From Streptomyces olindensis (GTDB lineage: Bacteria > Actinomycetota > Actinomycetes > Streptomycetales > Streptomycetaceae), in NCBI GenBank assembly GCA_000696115.1, contig JJOH01000020.1, positions 1-64,000 on the forward strand: a DNA stretch of 64,000 nt, in the 5' to 3' direction. Position 1 is the first letter of the stretch; every line of letters begins with the position of its first letter. The notes beneath the pieces were generated by a model. The model saw nothing but the letters and a program-made list of their open reading frames with translations. It had not been told where the DNA came from and ran no database searches. The position numbers were made by a program, and so were the translations under genes. Shown piece after piece: positions 36,018-44,162 of this stretch.

Positions 36018-36353
36018 TCAGGCACTGCGGGGGGTGGCAGAGATGGTCCTCGGGGCAGGGGAGTCGGCCTCCACCTGCTGATGGTCCCTTTGGTCCAGGT
36101 TCACAAAGATCATTCCGTACCGTACGGCACATCGCACTGGCTGCGGCGCCCCCCGAGGCCGCCGCAGACACCGGTACGCCCGTACGTCTCCGTCCTCGTC
36201 CCGCGTGACGACGACCGGCTCTCCGAACACGGTCACCATCAGCGAGTCACCGCTGTGGGGGATGGCGGTGACCAGGTCGATGAAGTGCCAGCCGGAGCGG
36301 TAGGCGGTCGCCATTTCACGGCGGAAGGAGCGGTCGTCGGGTGGAGTGGTCAC
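36018..36353 (-). CDS. Degenerate Rieske-like small protein
   Basis: 111 residues, GTG start at 36353 with GGGAG upstream. SGWHFIDLVTAIPHSGDSLMV, FGEPVVVTRDEDGDVRAYRC and YGMIFVNLDQ resemble the beta-sheet framework of Rieske domains of ring hydroxylases. The iron ligands are altered: where C-x-H and C-x2-H are expected the sequence has CLRRPRG and RCAVRYG. Two cysteines remain, both histidines are absent and the spacing is short. A normal [2Fe-2S] cluster is therefore unlikely. The gene starts 2 bases after the stop of the exported-peptide gene, so the two form one operon. Confidence 0.75.
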   Translation of the reverse strand: MTTPPDDRSFRREMATAYRSGWHFIDLVTAIPHSGDSLMVTVFGEPVVVTRDEDGDVRAYRCLRRPRGAPQPVRCAVRYGMIFVNLDQRDHQQVEADSPAPRTISATPRSA

Positions 36354-36355
36354 GG

Positions 36356-36568
36356 TCAGCTCCCGGATCCGGCTGCCCCGGAGCTCGGCCAGCTGGTGTT
36401 GTTGATGCCGCTGCTGGTCTGAGCCACCGACGGCCAGCTGGTGTTCGCCCGAACATCGCTCTTCGCTTCGGAGAAGCCGCTCAGTACGCCGAGGGCTGCA
36501 ACGGCGGAGAAGGCGGCGACAAGCACCGAGCGAAGCATTCTGTTCCGCATAGTCGGCTTCGTCCTCAC
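36356..36568 (-). CDS. Exported small peptide precursor with duplicated NTSWPS motif
   Basis: 70 residues from the GTG at 36568, or 64 from the ATG at 36550 (MRNRMLRS). A basic N-terminus and hydrophobic core (VLVAAFSAVAALGVLSGF) form a signal peptide. The remaining about 35 residues contain NTSWPS twice, exactly 15 residues apart (ANTSWPSVAQTSSGIN, then NTSWPSSGAAGSGS); the underlying 15-base blocks are identical. No cysteines and few charges. Operon leader of the Rieske-like gene, divergent from LuxR-type regulators. Export and signalling are inferred. Confidence 0.78.
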   Translation of the reverse strand: MRTKPTMRNRMLRSVLVAAFSAVAALGVLSGFSEAKSDVRANTSWPSVAQTSSGINNTSWPSSGAAGSGS

Positions 36569-36643
36569 TTGAAGGTCCCCTTTTCCCCCGTCGAGTACGA
36601 CGATGGCTCATTCGGGCACGTCATGGCCACACAATCGATGCAT

Positions 36644-36660
36644 CATGTTCCTGCATGTTC
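36644..36660. promoter_or_regulatory. Direct repeat CATGTTC-N3-CATGTTC between peptide and regulator genes
   Basis: Two CATGTTC heptamers (36644-36650 and 36654-36660) are spaced ten bases apart, one helical turn, just after the palindrome GATGCATC (36637-36644). They lie in the 113-base divergent promoter region and are a candidate regulator-binding site. Confidence 0.4.
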
Positions 36661-36681
36661 AGGACCCTGGGGGGTGGAGAT

Positions 36682-37683
36682 TTGGCAACGAATCCGGCAA
36701 GAGGGACACATCCCCATGCGATGACCGAGTGGTGCGAGGAGGGCAGCCGTCTGTATGCCTCCGCTCTGCGCACCGGGCGCATCGCTCGCGCGGAAGTGGA
36801 GCCGGCCCCTTGCCTGGTGGAGTTCGCCCTCCTCCACCCCGATCCGGACGATCCCAACTGGCTGCGCCCCGTGCCCCCGGTCGTCGCCCTGTCCCGGCAG
36901 CTCAGCCCGCTGGAGAACGAGATCGCCGAGCGCAGGCGCCTGGCCATCAGTCTCGCGGAGACCTTCCAGCCCTTCATGGCCATGGGTACCCACACGGCCA
37001 CGAGTGACTCCATCACCGTGCTGGAGGGCGGCGAGCGGATCAACGCCGCACTCAACATGGCGACGGCCCAGTGCAGGACCGAGGTGCTCACGCTCCAGCC
37101 GAGCGACCGTATGTCGGAACGCAGCCTTCTGAGAGGGCTGGAACGCGACAAGCCGCTCATCGAACGAGGTGTGCGGATCCGGACGGTGTATCAGCACACC
37201 GCCCGCTACAACCCGGAGCAACTGGCCTACGCGGCGCGGCTCTCCGACGGCAAGGCGGAGTACCGCACCATAGACGAGCTGGTGGAGCGCCTGATCATCT
37301 GCGACGAGACCGTCGCCTTCATCCCCGCGCGTGACGACCAGCAGGTCGCCCTGGAACTGCGCCACCCCGGCCTCGTCCGCTACCTGATCAAACTCTTCGA
37401 GTACCTGTGGGACCGCGCCGTCCCGCTGAGCACCGGCACCCCGTACGAAGCGGCGTCCGGCGGCATCACGGAGATCCAGCACTCCATCGCCAAGCTCCTG
37501 GTCGAGGGCCACGTCGACGAAGCCATCGCACGCCGCCTGGGCATGAACGTACGGACATGCCGCGCCCACATCGCCAAGCTGGCCTCGGCCCTGGGCAGTG
37601 GCAGCCGGGCGCAACTCGGGTATCTCATAGCACGGTCGGAGATCCTGAAGCAGGACGACGGAACAGGAGGTAGTCCCGCGTGA
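36682..37683 (+). CDS. LuxR-type regulator with PLD-like sensory domain (paralogue 1)
   Basis: 333 residues from the TTG at 36682; the ATG at 36655 has no ribosome site. The TTG matches the start context GGGGGTGG and the N-terminal spacing of paralogue 3. The N-terminal region has PCLVEFALLHPDPDDPNWLRP. A central domain with EVLTLQP, RGVRIRTVYQHTARY and VALELRHPGLVRYLIKLFEYLW resembles the TrmB/phospholipase-D-like sensory domain. The C-terminal HTH reads IAKLLVEGHVDEAIARRLGM. It overlaps paralogue 2 by four bases (GTGA). Divergent from the exported-peptide operon. Confidence 0.85.
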   Translation: MATNPARGTHPHAMTEWCEEGSRLYASALRTGRIARAEVEPAPCLVEFALLHPDPDDPNWLRPVPPVVALSRQLSPLENEIAERRRLAISLAETFQPFMAMGTHTATSDSITVLEGGERINAALNMATAQCRTEVLTLQPSDRMSERSLLRGLERDKPLIERGVRIRTVYQHTARYNPEQLAYAARLSDGKAEYRTIDELVERLIICDETVAFIPARDDQQVALELRHPGLVRYLIKLFEYLWDRAVPLSTGTPYEAASGGITEIQHSIAKLLVEGHVDEAIARRLGMNVRTCRAHIAKLASALGSGSRAQLGYLIARSEILKQDDGTGGSPA

Positions 37684-38669
37684 CGTCGGCGCCCCACCCG
37701 GAGCACGACGCGGACGAACTGTGCCCCGACGGCATGGCGCTGTACGAACGCGCCCTGCGCGAAGGGCACACGACCGTGGACGCCGCCCGCGCCGCACCCT
37801 GCCTGATCGGCTTCGGCCTGCTGCACCCCGCCGTCGACGACCTCCACCGGCTGGAGCCCGTGGCGCCGGCCGTCGCCCTCCACCGGCTGCTGCGGACCTC
37901 CGAGGAACGGATCGCGCGGGAGCGGCGGCGCGAGGAACAGCTGGCCGAGACCTTCGGGCCGCTGATGGCCGCGGAGGGACATCACCCGGCCGCGGACGCC
38001 ACCCCGACGCTCAGGCTCCTCGACGGGAAGGAGCAGATCAACACGGCCATCACCGAGGCCATGGCGGACGCCTGCCGGGAACTGCTGACCGTCCAGCCAC
38101 GCAGCGGGCTCCCCGGGGCACGGGTCGAGGCGGCCTATGCCCTCGCCACCCGCCGCGACCAGGCGCTGCTGGACCGCGGCGGCCGCATCCGCACCCTCTA
38201 CCAGCACACCCTGCGCCACCACCCCACGACCGTGGCGCACCACGAACGGCTGAAGGGCGACATCGAGGCGCGTGCGCTGGACGAGATCACCGACCGGCTC
38301 ATCATCGTCGACCGGGACGTGGCGTTCCTCCCCGCCGACGACAACGGCAGCCTCGCCCTGGAGATCCGGCACCCGGCCATCGTCGGGTACCTGGCCACCA
38401 CGTTCGACCGCTTCTGGCGCCTCGCCACCCCGCTGTTCCCCGAAGCCGCCCCCCAGCCCTCCCACAACGGCATCACCCCCCGCCAACGCGCCATAGCCGC
38501 CCTCCTCGTCGAGGGCCACACCGACGCCGTCATCGCCGACCGGCTGGGCATGAACGTGCGCACGGCCCGCGTCCACATCGCCAAACTCGCCGCGACGCTG
38601 GGCAGCCAGAGCAGGGCCCAACTCGGCTACCTCATCGGGCAGTCCGGGATTCTCGGCGAGGAACGCTGA
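37680..38669 (+). CDS. LuxR-type regulator with PLD-like sensory domain (paralogue 2)
   Basis: 329 residues, GTG start with GGAGG upstream, translationally coupled to paralogue 1. Same architecture: PCLIGFGLLHPAVDDLHRLEP at the N-terminus, ELLTVQP, RGGRIRTLYQHTLRH and LALEIRHPAIVGYLATTFDRFW centrally, and IAALLVEGHTDAVIADRLGM in the C-terminal HTH. The last 38 bases overlap the 3' end of the convergent paralogue 3. Ligand and targets unknown. Confidence 0.85.
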   Translation: MTSAPHPEHDADELCPDGMALYERALREGHTTVDAARAAPCLIGFGLLHPAVDDLHRLEPVAPAVALHRLLRTSEERIARERRREEQLAETFGPLMAAEGHHPAADATPTLRLLDGKEQINTAITEAMADACRELLTVQPRSGLPGARVEAAYALATRRDQALLDRGGRIRTLYQHTLRHHPTTVAHHERLKGDIEARALDEITDRLIIVDRDVAFLPADDNGSLALEIRHPAIVGYLATTFDRFWRLATPLFPEAAPQPSHNGITPRQRAIAALLVEGHTDAVIADRLGMNVRTARVHIAKLAATLGSQSRAQLGYLIGQSGILGEER

Positions 38670-39669
38670 GGGGCGCGGCCACCTGGGGCGGCCCGTCGAG
38701 CCCCACCTGGGCGATGCGCACGCCCAGTTGGGTACGGCTCGCCGCCCCCAGCGTCTCCGACAGCCGCGCGATGTGCGCCCGGCACGTCCGTACGCTGATG
38801 CCCAGCCGTTCCGCGATCACGGCGTCCTGATGCCCCTCCGCGAGCAGGGCCGCGATCGACTGCTCCCGGTGCGAGATGCCCTCGATGCCGGTGTCGGGGA
38901 GCGGGGCCGTCAGGGGGATCGCGAGGCGCCACAGCCGCTCGAAGACCGTGACCAGGTACTCGACGATCGCGGGGTGCCGCAGCTCCAGCGCCATCGTGCG
39001 GTCGGTGTTGGCGGGGATGAAGGCCACCGTCCGGTCGAACAGGATCAGCCGGTCGATGACCTCGTCCAGCGTGCGCGCCTCCACCGCGTCGCCCATCAGC
39101 TCCAGGTAGGTCAGCAACCCCTGCCCGTGCCGGGCGACGTGCGTGTACAGGTCCCGCATCCGCACGCCCCGGCCGCGCAGCGCCAGCGCCCGGTGCAGCC
39201 CCTCGGAGAGCTCCGCCTCGCGGCGGATGCCGCCCGGCTGCACCGTGAGCACCTCGGTGGTGCACGCCTGGGTCGCCTCGTCCATCGCGGCCTGGATCCG
39301 GGCGAGTCCGTCCAGGACCCGGATCGCCGGGCCCTCCGTGGCCGACGCGGCCGGCTGCACCTGGCGGCCCAGCCCGGCGTACCACTCGAAGGCGGCCACC
39401 GCCGAACCCACCCGCCGCTGGCTCGCGCTGACCTCGTCGTACATCCCGCGCAGCAGCCGGGTCATGACCTCCTGCGGGGAGGTCGGCACCAGCCAGTCCA
39501 TGTCATCCGGGTCCGGGTGCAGCAGGGCGAGTTCCAGCAGGCAGGGCACCGGCTCGGCGTCCCGGCGCGGCACACGGCCCCGCCGTACGGCCCGGGAGTA
39601 CACGCGATCCCCGGCTTCGCACAGTCGGTCGGCACCGTGTGGATGCTCCTCCGCCCCGTGCCCGGCCAT
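38632..39669 (-). CDS. LuxR-type regulator with PLD-like sensory domain (paralogue 3)
   Basis: 345 residues from MAGHGAEEHPHGADRLCEAG at 39669, with GGGGGTGGG upstream. N-terminal PCLLELALLHPDPDDMDWLVP, central EVLTVQPGGIRREAELSEG, RGVRMRDLYTHVARHGQG and MALELRHPAIVEYLVTVFERLW, then the HTH IAALLAEGHQDAVIAERLGI. Convergent with paralogue 2, with tail-to-tail overlap of 38 bases. The family is common in Streptomyces; such regulators often sit near small-peptide or secondary-metabolite genes. Confidence 0.85.
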   Translation of the reverse strand: MAGHGAEEHPHGADRLCEAGDRVYSRAVRRGRVPRRDAEPVPCLLELALLHPDPDDMDWLVPTSPQEVMTRLLRGMYDEVSASQRRVGSAVAAFEWYAGLGRQVQPAASATEGPAIRVLDGLARIQAAMDEATQACTTEVLTVQPGGIRREAELSEGLHRALALRGRGVRMRDLYTHVARHGQGLLTYLELMGDAVEARTLDEVIDRLILFDRTVAFIPANTDRTMALELRHPAIVEYLVTVFERLWRLAIPLTAPLPDTGIEGISHREQSIAALLAEGHQDAVIAERLGISVRTCRAHIARLSETLGAASRTQLGVRIAQVGLDGPPQVAAPLSVPRRESRTAR

Positions 39670-39903
39670 CGACCATCCCACCCCCGGTTTCGCCGTCCTT
39701 CGCAGCGCAACTATGCGCGGCCGGGACCTGCTCCGCAACACGGCTCCCCCGCACCCGCGTTCCTTTTTGAGCCGTTCGATCCCTGAATCCGCTCGCCGTC
39801 AGCCGGCCTGTTGCCCCAGGATGGGGTGGCGTGCGCGCGGTCGGTGTGCGACCTTCTGTGATCGCGGGCCGGGACCGGGTCCGCCTGCTCGCGAGGGGGA
39901 ACG

Positions 39904-41109
39904 GTGAACGACCCGGGGGGACCGGCGGGCCCGCGACGGCTGCCCGCCGTCGACGCGCTGCGGGGCTTCGCCCTGTTGGGCATCCTGGTGGTCAACAGCG
40001 CGCAGATCATGAGCCCTTACGAGGCGGAAGGGGTCCGGGATCCCGGGGCGGCCCCGGTGGACCAGGTCGCCGCCTGGCTGGTGGCGGCGCTCGCGTCCAG
40101 CAAGTTCTACCTGCTGTTCTCGTTCCTGTTCGGCTACAGCTTCACCCTCCAGGCGGCCTCCGCCGAACGGGACGGGGCCCGCATCACCGCGCGCTTCCTG
40201 CGCCGGTCCCTGGGCCTGGTGCTGCTCGGCCTGGTGCACGCCGTCCTGCTGTACACCGGCGACATCCTCCTGACCTACGGCGTCCTGGGCCTGGTCCTGC
40301 TGTGGGCGCGGCGGATCAGGCCGGCCACCGCCGTGAAGGCCGCCGCCTGGATCTACGGGGTGTTCGGTGTCGTCCTCACCGGTCTGGGGGCGCTGGCCAC
40401 CGCGGTGGACGACGAGGAACCCGTCCCCCACCAGGCGATCGCGCAGGCCGTGGCCGCCTACCGCGGCAGTGCGGGCTCGGTCGTGCGGGAGAACCTGGAC
40501 CGGCTGCCCCTCGCCCTCCTCGGCGTTCTGCTCATGGCCCCGGGCGTGCTCGCCGCGTTCTTCCTCGGTCTGGCCGCGGGGCGGCGGCGCCTGCTCGCCC
40601 CGGGCGGCACCGACCGCTCCCGGCTGGTGCGCGTCACGGTCGTCGCTCTGGCCGTCGGAGTCCCGGGCGCCGTCTTCTTCGCCTCCTCGGCGCAGGGGCC
40701 GTTGGGCGACCGCTGGCAGCTCCTGGGCATCGGCGTGGGCATGCTGACGGCGCCCGCCCTGTCGGCCGCGTACGCCTGCGTGCTGCTGCTCCTGCTGGAC
40801 TCGCCCCGGGGGGACCGGGTCCGGCGGCTGTTCGCCCCGGCGGGCCGCCTCGCGCTCACGAACTATCTCGGGCAGTCCCTGATCATGATGTTCGTCGCCA
40901 CGGCGTACGGCCTGTCCCTCTACGGGGAGGTGGGAGCGGCCGGCGTGCTGCTGCTCGCGGTCGCCGTGTACGCGCTCCAGCTCGCCCTCAGCACGGCGTG
41001 GACCCGGCGCTTCGGGCACGGGCCCGCCGAGTGGCTGCTGCGGGCCCTCACCCTGGCCGGACGCCCCGGAAGGGCCGGCAGGAGGCGTGCGCCCGAACCG
41101 GCTACTTGA
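39904..41109 (+). CDS. DUF418-domain membrane protein
   Basis: 401 residues with about nine to ten transmembrane helices. VDALRGFALLGILVVN near the N-terminus and the C-terminal LALTNYLGQSLIMM and WLLRALT block define the DUF418 / YeiB-like family, predicted membrane proteins related to acyltransferase-3 enzymes. GTG start with GAGGGGG upstream. Its stop overlaps the convergent sugar-binding protein gene by eight bases. The 233-base gap upstream (39670-39903) shows no further gene. Confidence 0.88.
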   Translation: MNDPGGPAGPRRLPAVDALRGFALLGILVVNSAQIMSPYEAEGVRDPGAAPVDQVAAWLVAALASSKFYLLFSFLFGYSFTLQAASAERDGARITARFLRRSLGLVLLGLVHAVLLYTGDILLTYGVLGLVLLWARRIRPATAVKAAAWIYGVFGVVLTGLGALATAVDDEEPVPHQAIAQAVAAYRGSAGSVVRENLDRLPLALLGVLLMAPGVLAAFFLGLAAGRRRLLAPGGTDRSRLVRVTVVALAVGVPGAVFFASSAQGPLGDRWQLLGIGVGMLTAPALSAAYACVLLLLLDSPRGDRVRRLFAPAGRLALTNYLGQSLIMMFVATAYGLSLYGEVGAAGVLLLAVAVYALQLALSTAWTRRFGHGPAEWLLRALTLAGRPGRAGRRRAPEPAT

Positions 41110-42211
41110 GGCCGAGGGACTGGCAGGCCGCCTTGTACTTCGCCGTGCAGATGTCCGACACCTGGTAGATGTCGTCGGCGACGACCGTGTCCTTGATGTT
41201 CTCCCGGGTCAGCGCAACCACGGGCACGAGCTGTGCGGGGATGCCCTTGTGGGTGGGGCTGTCGACCTTGTCGCGGGTGAGGGCGGCGAACTGGATGTCC
41301 CGGCCCTGGACCTTCGCGACCGCCATCTCCGCGGCGCTCTCCGCCTCCTGCGGGTACGACTTGTACACGCTCATGTACTGGTCACCGCTGATGATGCGCT
41401 GCACCGCGGCGAGTTCCGCGTCCTGCCCGGTGATCGGCGGCAGCTCGGTCACGCCGGCGGCCTCCAGCGCCTTGACGATGCCGCCCGCCATGCCGTCGTT
41501 GGCGGAGTACACGGCCGCGATGTTGTCCTTGCCGATCTTCTCGATCGCCTGGGCCATGTTGGCCTGCGCGTTCTCCGGCTTCCAGTCCTTGGTGTCGAAG
41601 GACTCGGCGATCGTCACCTTGCCGTTCAGCTCGGACATCGCCCCGGCCTTGAACTGCTTGGCGTTCGGGTCCGTCGGCGAGCCGTTCATCATGACGATCT
41701 TGTCGGAGAGGCTCGCCTTCTCGCCGATGGCCTCCAGCAGGGAGCGGCCCTGGACCTCGCCGACCAGTTCGTTGTCGAAGGAGATGTACGCGTCGATCGG
41801 GCCCTCGGCCAGCCGGTCGTAGGCGATGACCGGAATGCCGGCGTCCTTGGCCTTCTTCACGCCGCTCGCGATGGCCTGCGAGTCGACCGCGTCCAGCAGG
41901 ATCACGTCGACCCGGTCGTCGATCATCTGCTGCAGCTGGCTCGCCTGCTTGTCGGCGCTGGCCTCGGCGTTGGCGTACTCGACGCGGCCCTGGTCGTTCG
42001 TGAGGGACTCGACCTTCTGCTTGATGATGGGGTAGTCGAAGTTCTCGTACCGCGTGTTCGCCTTCTCCGGCAGCAGCAGGCCCACCGTGATGTCGTTGCC
42101 CTTGGTCGGGCTGGCGTCGTCGCTGCTCCCGGTCGCGTTGAGCACGCCGCAGCCGGCGAGCGTGACGGACATCGTGGCCGCGGCCACGGATATGGAGATA
42201 CGACGACGCAT
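41102..42211 (-). CDS. Sugar ABC-transporter substrate-binding lipoprotein (XylF/RbsB type)
   Basis: 369 residues from the ATG at 42211; an in-frame GTG at 42223 is possible. MRRRISISVAAATMSVTLAGC is a lipoprotein signal with the lipobox Cys at residue 21. A periplasmic-binding-protein fold of cluster B follows: ITVGLLLPEKANTRYENFDYP, VDVILLDAVDSQAIASGVKKA, VIAYDRL and VYSANDGMAGGIVKALEAAG. Closest in pattern to xylose and multiple-sugar binders. No ATPase or permease gene is adjacent, so it is an orphan that must serve a transporter elsewhere or a sensory role. Confidence 0.88.
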   Translation of the reverse strand: MRRRISISVAAATMSVTLAGCGVLNATGSSDDASPTKGNDITVGLLLPEKANTRYENFDYPIIKQKVESLTNDQGRVEYANAEASADKQASQLQQMIDDRVDVILLDAVDSQAIASGVKKAKDAGIPVIAYDRLAEGPIDAYISFDNELVGEVQGRSLLEAIGEKASLSDKIVMMNGSPTDPNAKQFKAGAMSELNGKVTIAESFDTKDWKPENAQANMAQAIEKIGKDNIAAVYSANDGMAGGIVKALEAAGVTELPPITGQDAELAAVQRIISGDQYMSVYKSYPQEAESAAEMAVAKVQGRDIQFAALTRDKVDSPTHKGIPAQLVPVVALTRENIKDTVVADDIYQVSDICTAKYKAACQSLGLK

Positions 42212-42438
42212 GCGGGAGCTCACTTCGCGTGTGATTCGGACGTGGGCACAGCTTTGTGGCCCATGTGACTGAAAAGCCAACGCGGACGCGCCCCTCAGCG
42301 TCAAGCGGAAGCACTTAACGAGATGACAACACCACGCTCCGCAGTGGTTGTGAAGACGGTGCGGAATCGTCTCCAAGTGCTCCGCACTGGTCAGTCATGG
42401 ACAGGGGACCGTGCGAAATCGGGTCAAGGCATGCGAAA

Positions 42439-42464
42439 GGGGCCGGGAGTTGCCTCCCGGCCCC
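42439..42464 (-). terminator. Terminator of the dnaK operon
   Basis: GGGGCCGGGAG-TTGC-CTCCCGGCCCC: an 11-bp perfect stem 29 bases past the hspR stop. Outer ATGC/GCAT arms extend it. Confidence 0.88.
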
Positions 42465-42492
42465 GCATCACACGCGGACACGCGCGTACGCG

Positions 42493-42954
42493 TCAGTCCG
42501 CCTGCTGCTGCCGCTTCGGCCGCCACACCACCAGCGCGCTGGTCTGCTGGACCTCCTGGTACGGCACCAGGTCCCGGCGGTACGACGCGTGCACCGCCGC
42601 CTCGCGCTGCCGCATGGCCGCCGCCGCGCCGTCGAGCGCGTCCTCCAGCTCGGCCACCCGGGCCTGGAGCGCGGCGACCTGGTTCTCCAGTTCGATGATG
42701 CGCTTGATGCCCGCCAGGTTGATGCCCTCGTCCTGCGACAACTGCTGCACCTGCCGGAGCAGTTCGATGTCACGGGCCGAGTAGCGGCGGCCCCGGCCGG
42801 CGGTACGGTCGGGGGAGACCAGGCCCAGGCGGTCGTACTGGCGCAGGGTCTGCGGGTGCAGGCCGGACAGCTGGGCCGCCACCGAGATGACGTAGACCGG
42901 GGTCTCCTCGGTCAGTTCATACGGGTTGCGTCGACGACCGTCCATCTGACTCAT
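42493..42954 (-). CDS. hspR: Heat-shock repressor HspR (MerR family)
   Basis: 153 residues. The N-terminal MerR winged helix reads YVISVAAQLSGLHPQTLRQY and DRLGLVSPDRTAGRGRRYS. A coiled coil (about 80-115) follows, with a C-terminal tail ending WRPKRQQQAD. Represses the dnaK operon and clpB by binding HAIR sites with DnaK as co-repressor. Last gene of the operon; its start overlaps the dnaJ stop by four bases. Confidence 0.97.
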   Translation of the reverse strand: MSQMDGRRRNPYELTEETPVYVISVAAQLSGLHPQTLRQYDRLGLVSPDRTAGRGRRYSARDIELLRQVQQLSQDEGINLAGIKRIIELENQVAALQARVAELEDALDGAAAAMRQREAAVHASYRRDLVPYQEVQQTSALVVWRPKRQQQAD

Positions 42955-44132
42955 GCTCCCTTCGCGGCCTGGAACAGATCCGCCCGCGGATCCTCGCCCG
43001 CGGTCGCCTCGCGATACGCCTCCAGTGCGTCACGAGCCTTCCCCGTCAGGTCCTTCGGGACACTCACCTCGACGGTGACCAGGAGGTCGCCGCGGGTGCC
43101 GTCCTTGCGGACCGCGCCCTTGCCCCGGGCGCGCATCGTACGGCCGTTCGGCGTGCCGGGCGGCAGTTTCAGCGTGACGGGCGGGCCGCCCAGCGTGGGC
43201 ACCCGGACCTCGCCGCCGAGGGCCGCCTCGGCGAACGTCACCGGGACGGTGACGGTGAGGTTGTCGTCCTTGCGGCCGAACACCGGGTGGGAGTCGACGT
43301 GCACCATCACGTACAGGTCGCCCGCCGGGCCGCCGCGCTCGCCCGGCGCTCCCTTGCCGCGCAGCCGGATCCGCTGGCCGTCGCTGACCCCCGCGGGGAT
43401 GCGCACCTGCATCGTCCGCGAGGACTTGGCCCGGCCGCTGCCCTTGCAGATCTCGCAGGGGTTCTCCGCGATCAGGCCGCGGCCCTTGCAGTCCGGGCAG
43501 GGATCGGTGAGCGAGAAGCCGCCGCCGCTGCCCCGGGCGACCTGCCCGGTGCCGACGCAGGTCGGGCACACGCGCGGCGTGCCGTTCTTGTCGCCGGTAC
43601 CCGAACAGGCCTTGCAGGGCGACTGCGACGACATCCGCAGCGGGACGGTCGCGCCCTCGATCGCCTCCGTGAAGCTGAGCGTGACCTCGGACTCGATGTC
43701 CTGGCCGCGCCGGGGCTGCGTACGCGTCCCCGGTCCGGCGCCGCCCCGGTTGAACAGGCCCCCGAAGACGTCACCGAGTCCGCCGCCGAAGCCGCCGGCC
43801 CCGCCCTGGCCCTGGGCGCCGCCTCCGAAGAGGTCGCCCAGGTCGAAGTTGAAGGAGCCGCCGCCCGCGCCGGGCCCCGGGCGGAAGCCGCCGTTGCCGA
43901 AGAGGGCGCGGGCCTCGTCGTACTCCTTGCGCTTCTTGGGGTCGCCGAGGATGTCGTTGGCCTCGGAGATCTCCTTGAAGCGCTCCTCCGCCTTGACGTT
44001 GCCCTTGTTGGCGTCCGGGTGGTACTCGCGGGCGAGCTTCCGGTACGCCTTCTTGATCTCGGCCTCGGTGGCGTCCTTGGGGACGCCGAGGACCTTGTAG
44101 TAGTCCTTCTCGATGAAGTCCTTGGTGCTCAT
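42951..44132 (-). CDS. dnaJ: Co-chaperone DnaJ
   Basis: 393 residues. J domain (about 8-75) with HPD in REYHPDANKG, then a Gly/Phe-rich linker (80-145). Four zinc-finger repeats follow (CKACSGTG, CPTCVGTG, CPDCKGRG, CEICKGSG), then the C-terminal substrate-binding domains. Stimulates DnaK ATPase. Third gene of the operon, 30 bases after grpE. Confidence 0.98.
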   Translation of the reverse strand: MSTKDFIEKDYYKVLGVPKDATEAEIKKAYRKLAREYHPDANKGNVKAEERFKEISEANDILGDPKKRKEYDEARALFGNGGFRPGPGAGGGSFNFDLGDLFGGGAQGQGGAGGFGGGLGDVFGGLFNRGGAGPGTRTQPRRGQDIESEVTLSFTEAIEGATVPLRMSSQSPCKACSGTGDKNGTPRVCPTCVGTGQVARGSGGGFSLTDPCPDCKGRGLIAENPCEICKGSGRAKSSRTMQVRIPAGVSDGQRIRLRGKGAPGERGGPAGDLYVMVHVDSHPVFGRKDDNLTVTVPVTFAEAALGGEVRVPTLGGPPVTLKLPPGTPNGRTMRARGKGAVRKDGTRGDLLVTVEVSVPKDLTGKARDALEAYREATAGEDPRADLFQAAKGA

Positions 44133-44162
44133 CCTCGACGCCCCTCCTTCCCTTCGTCTACG

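Noticed and set aside
42336..42390. Direct repeat GCTCCGCAGTGG / GCTCCGCACTGG upstream of the sugar-binding lipoprotein
   Set aside because: One mismatch, 43 bases apart and not obviously placed relative to a promoter; too weak to call an operator.
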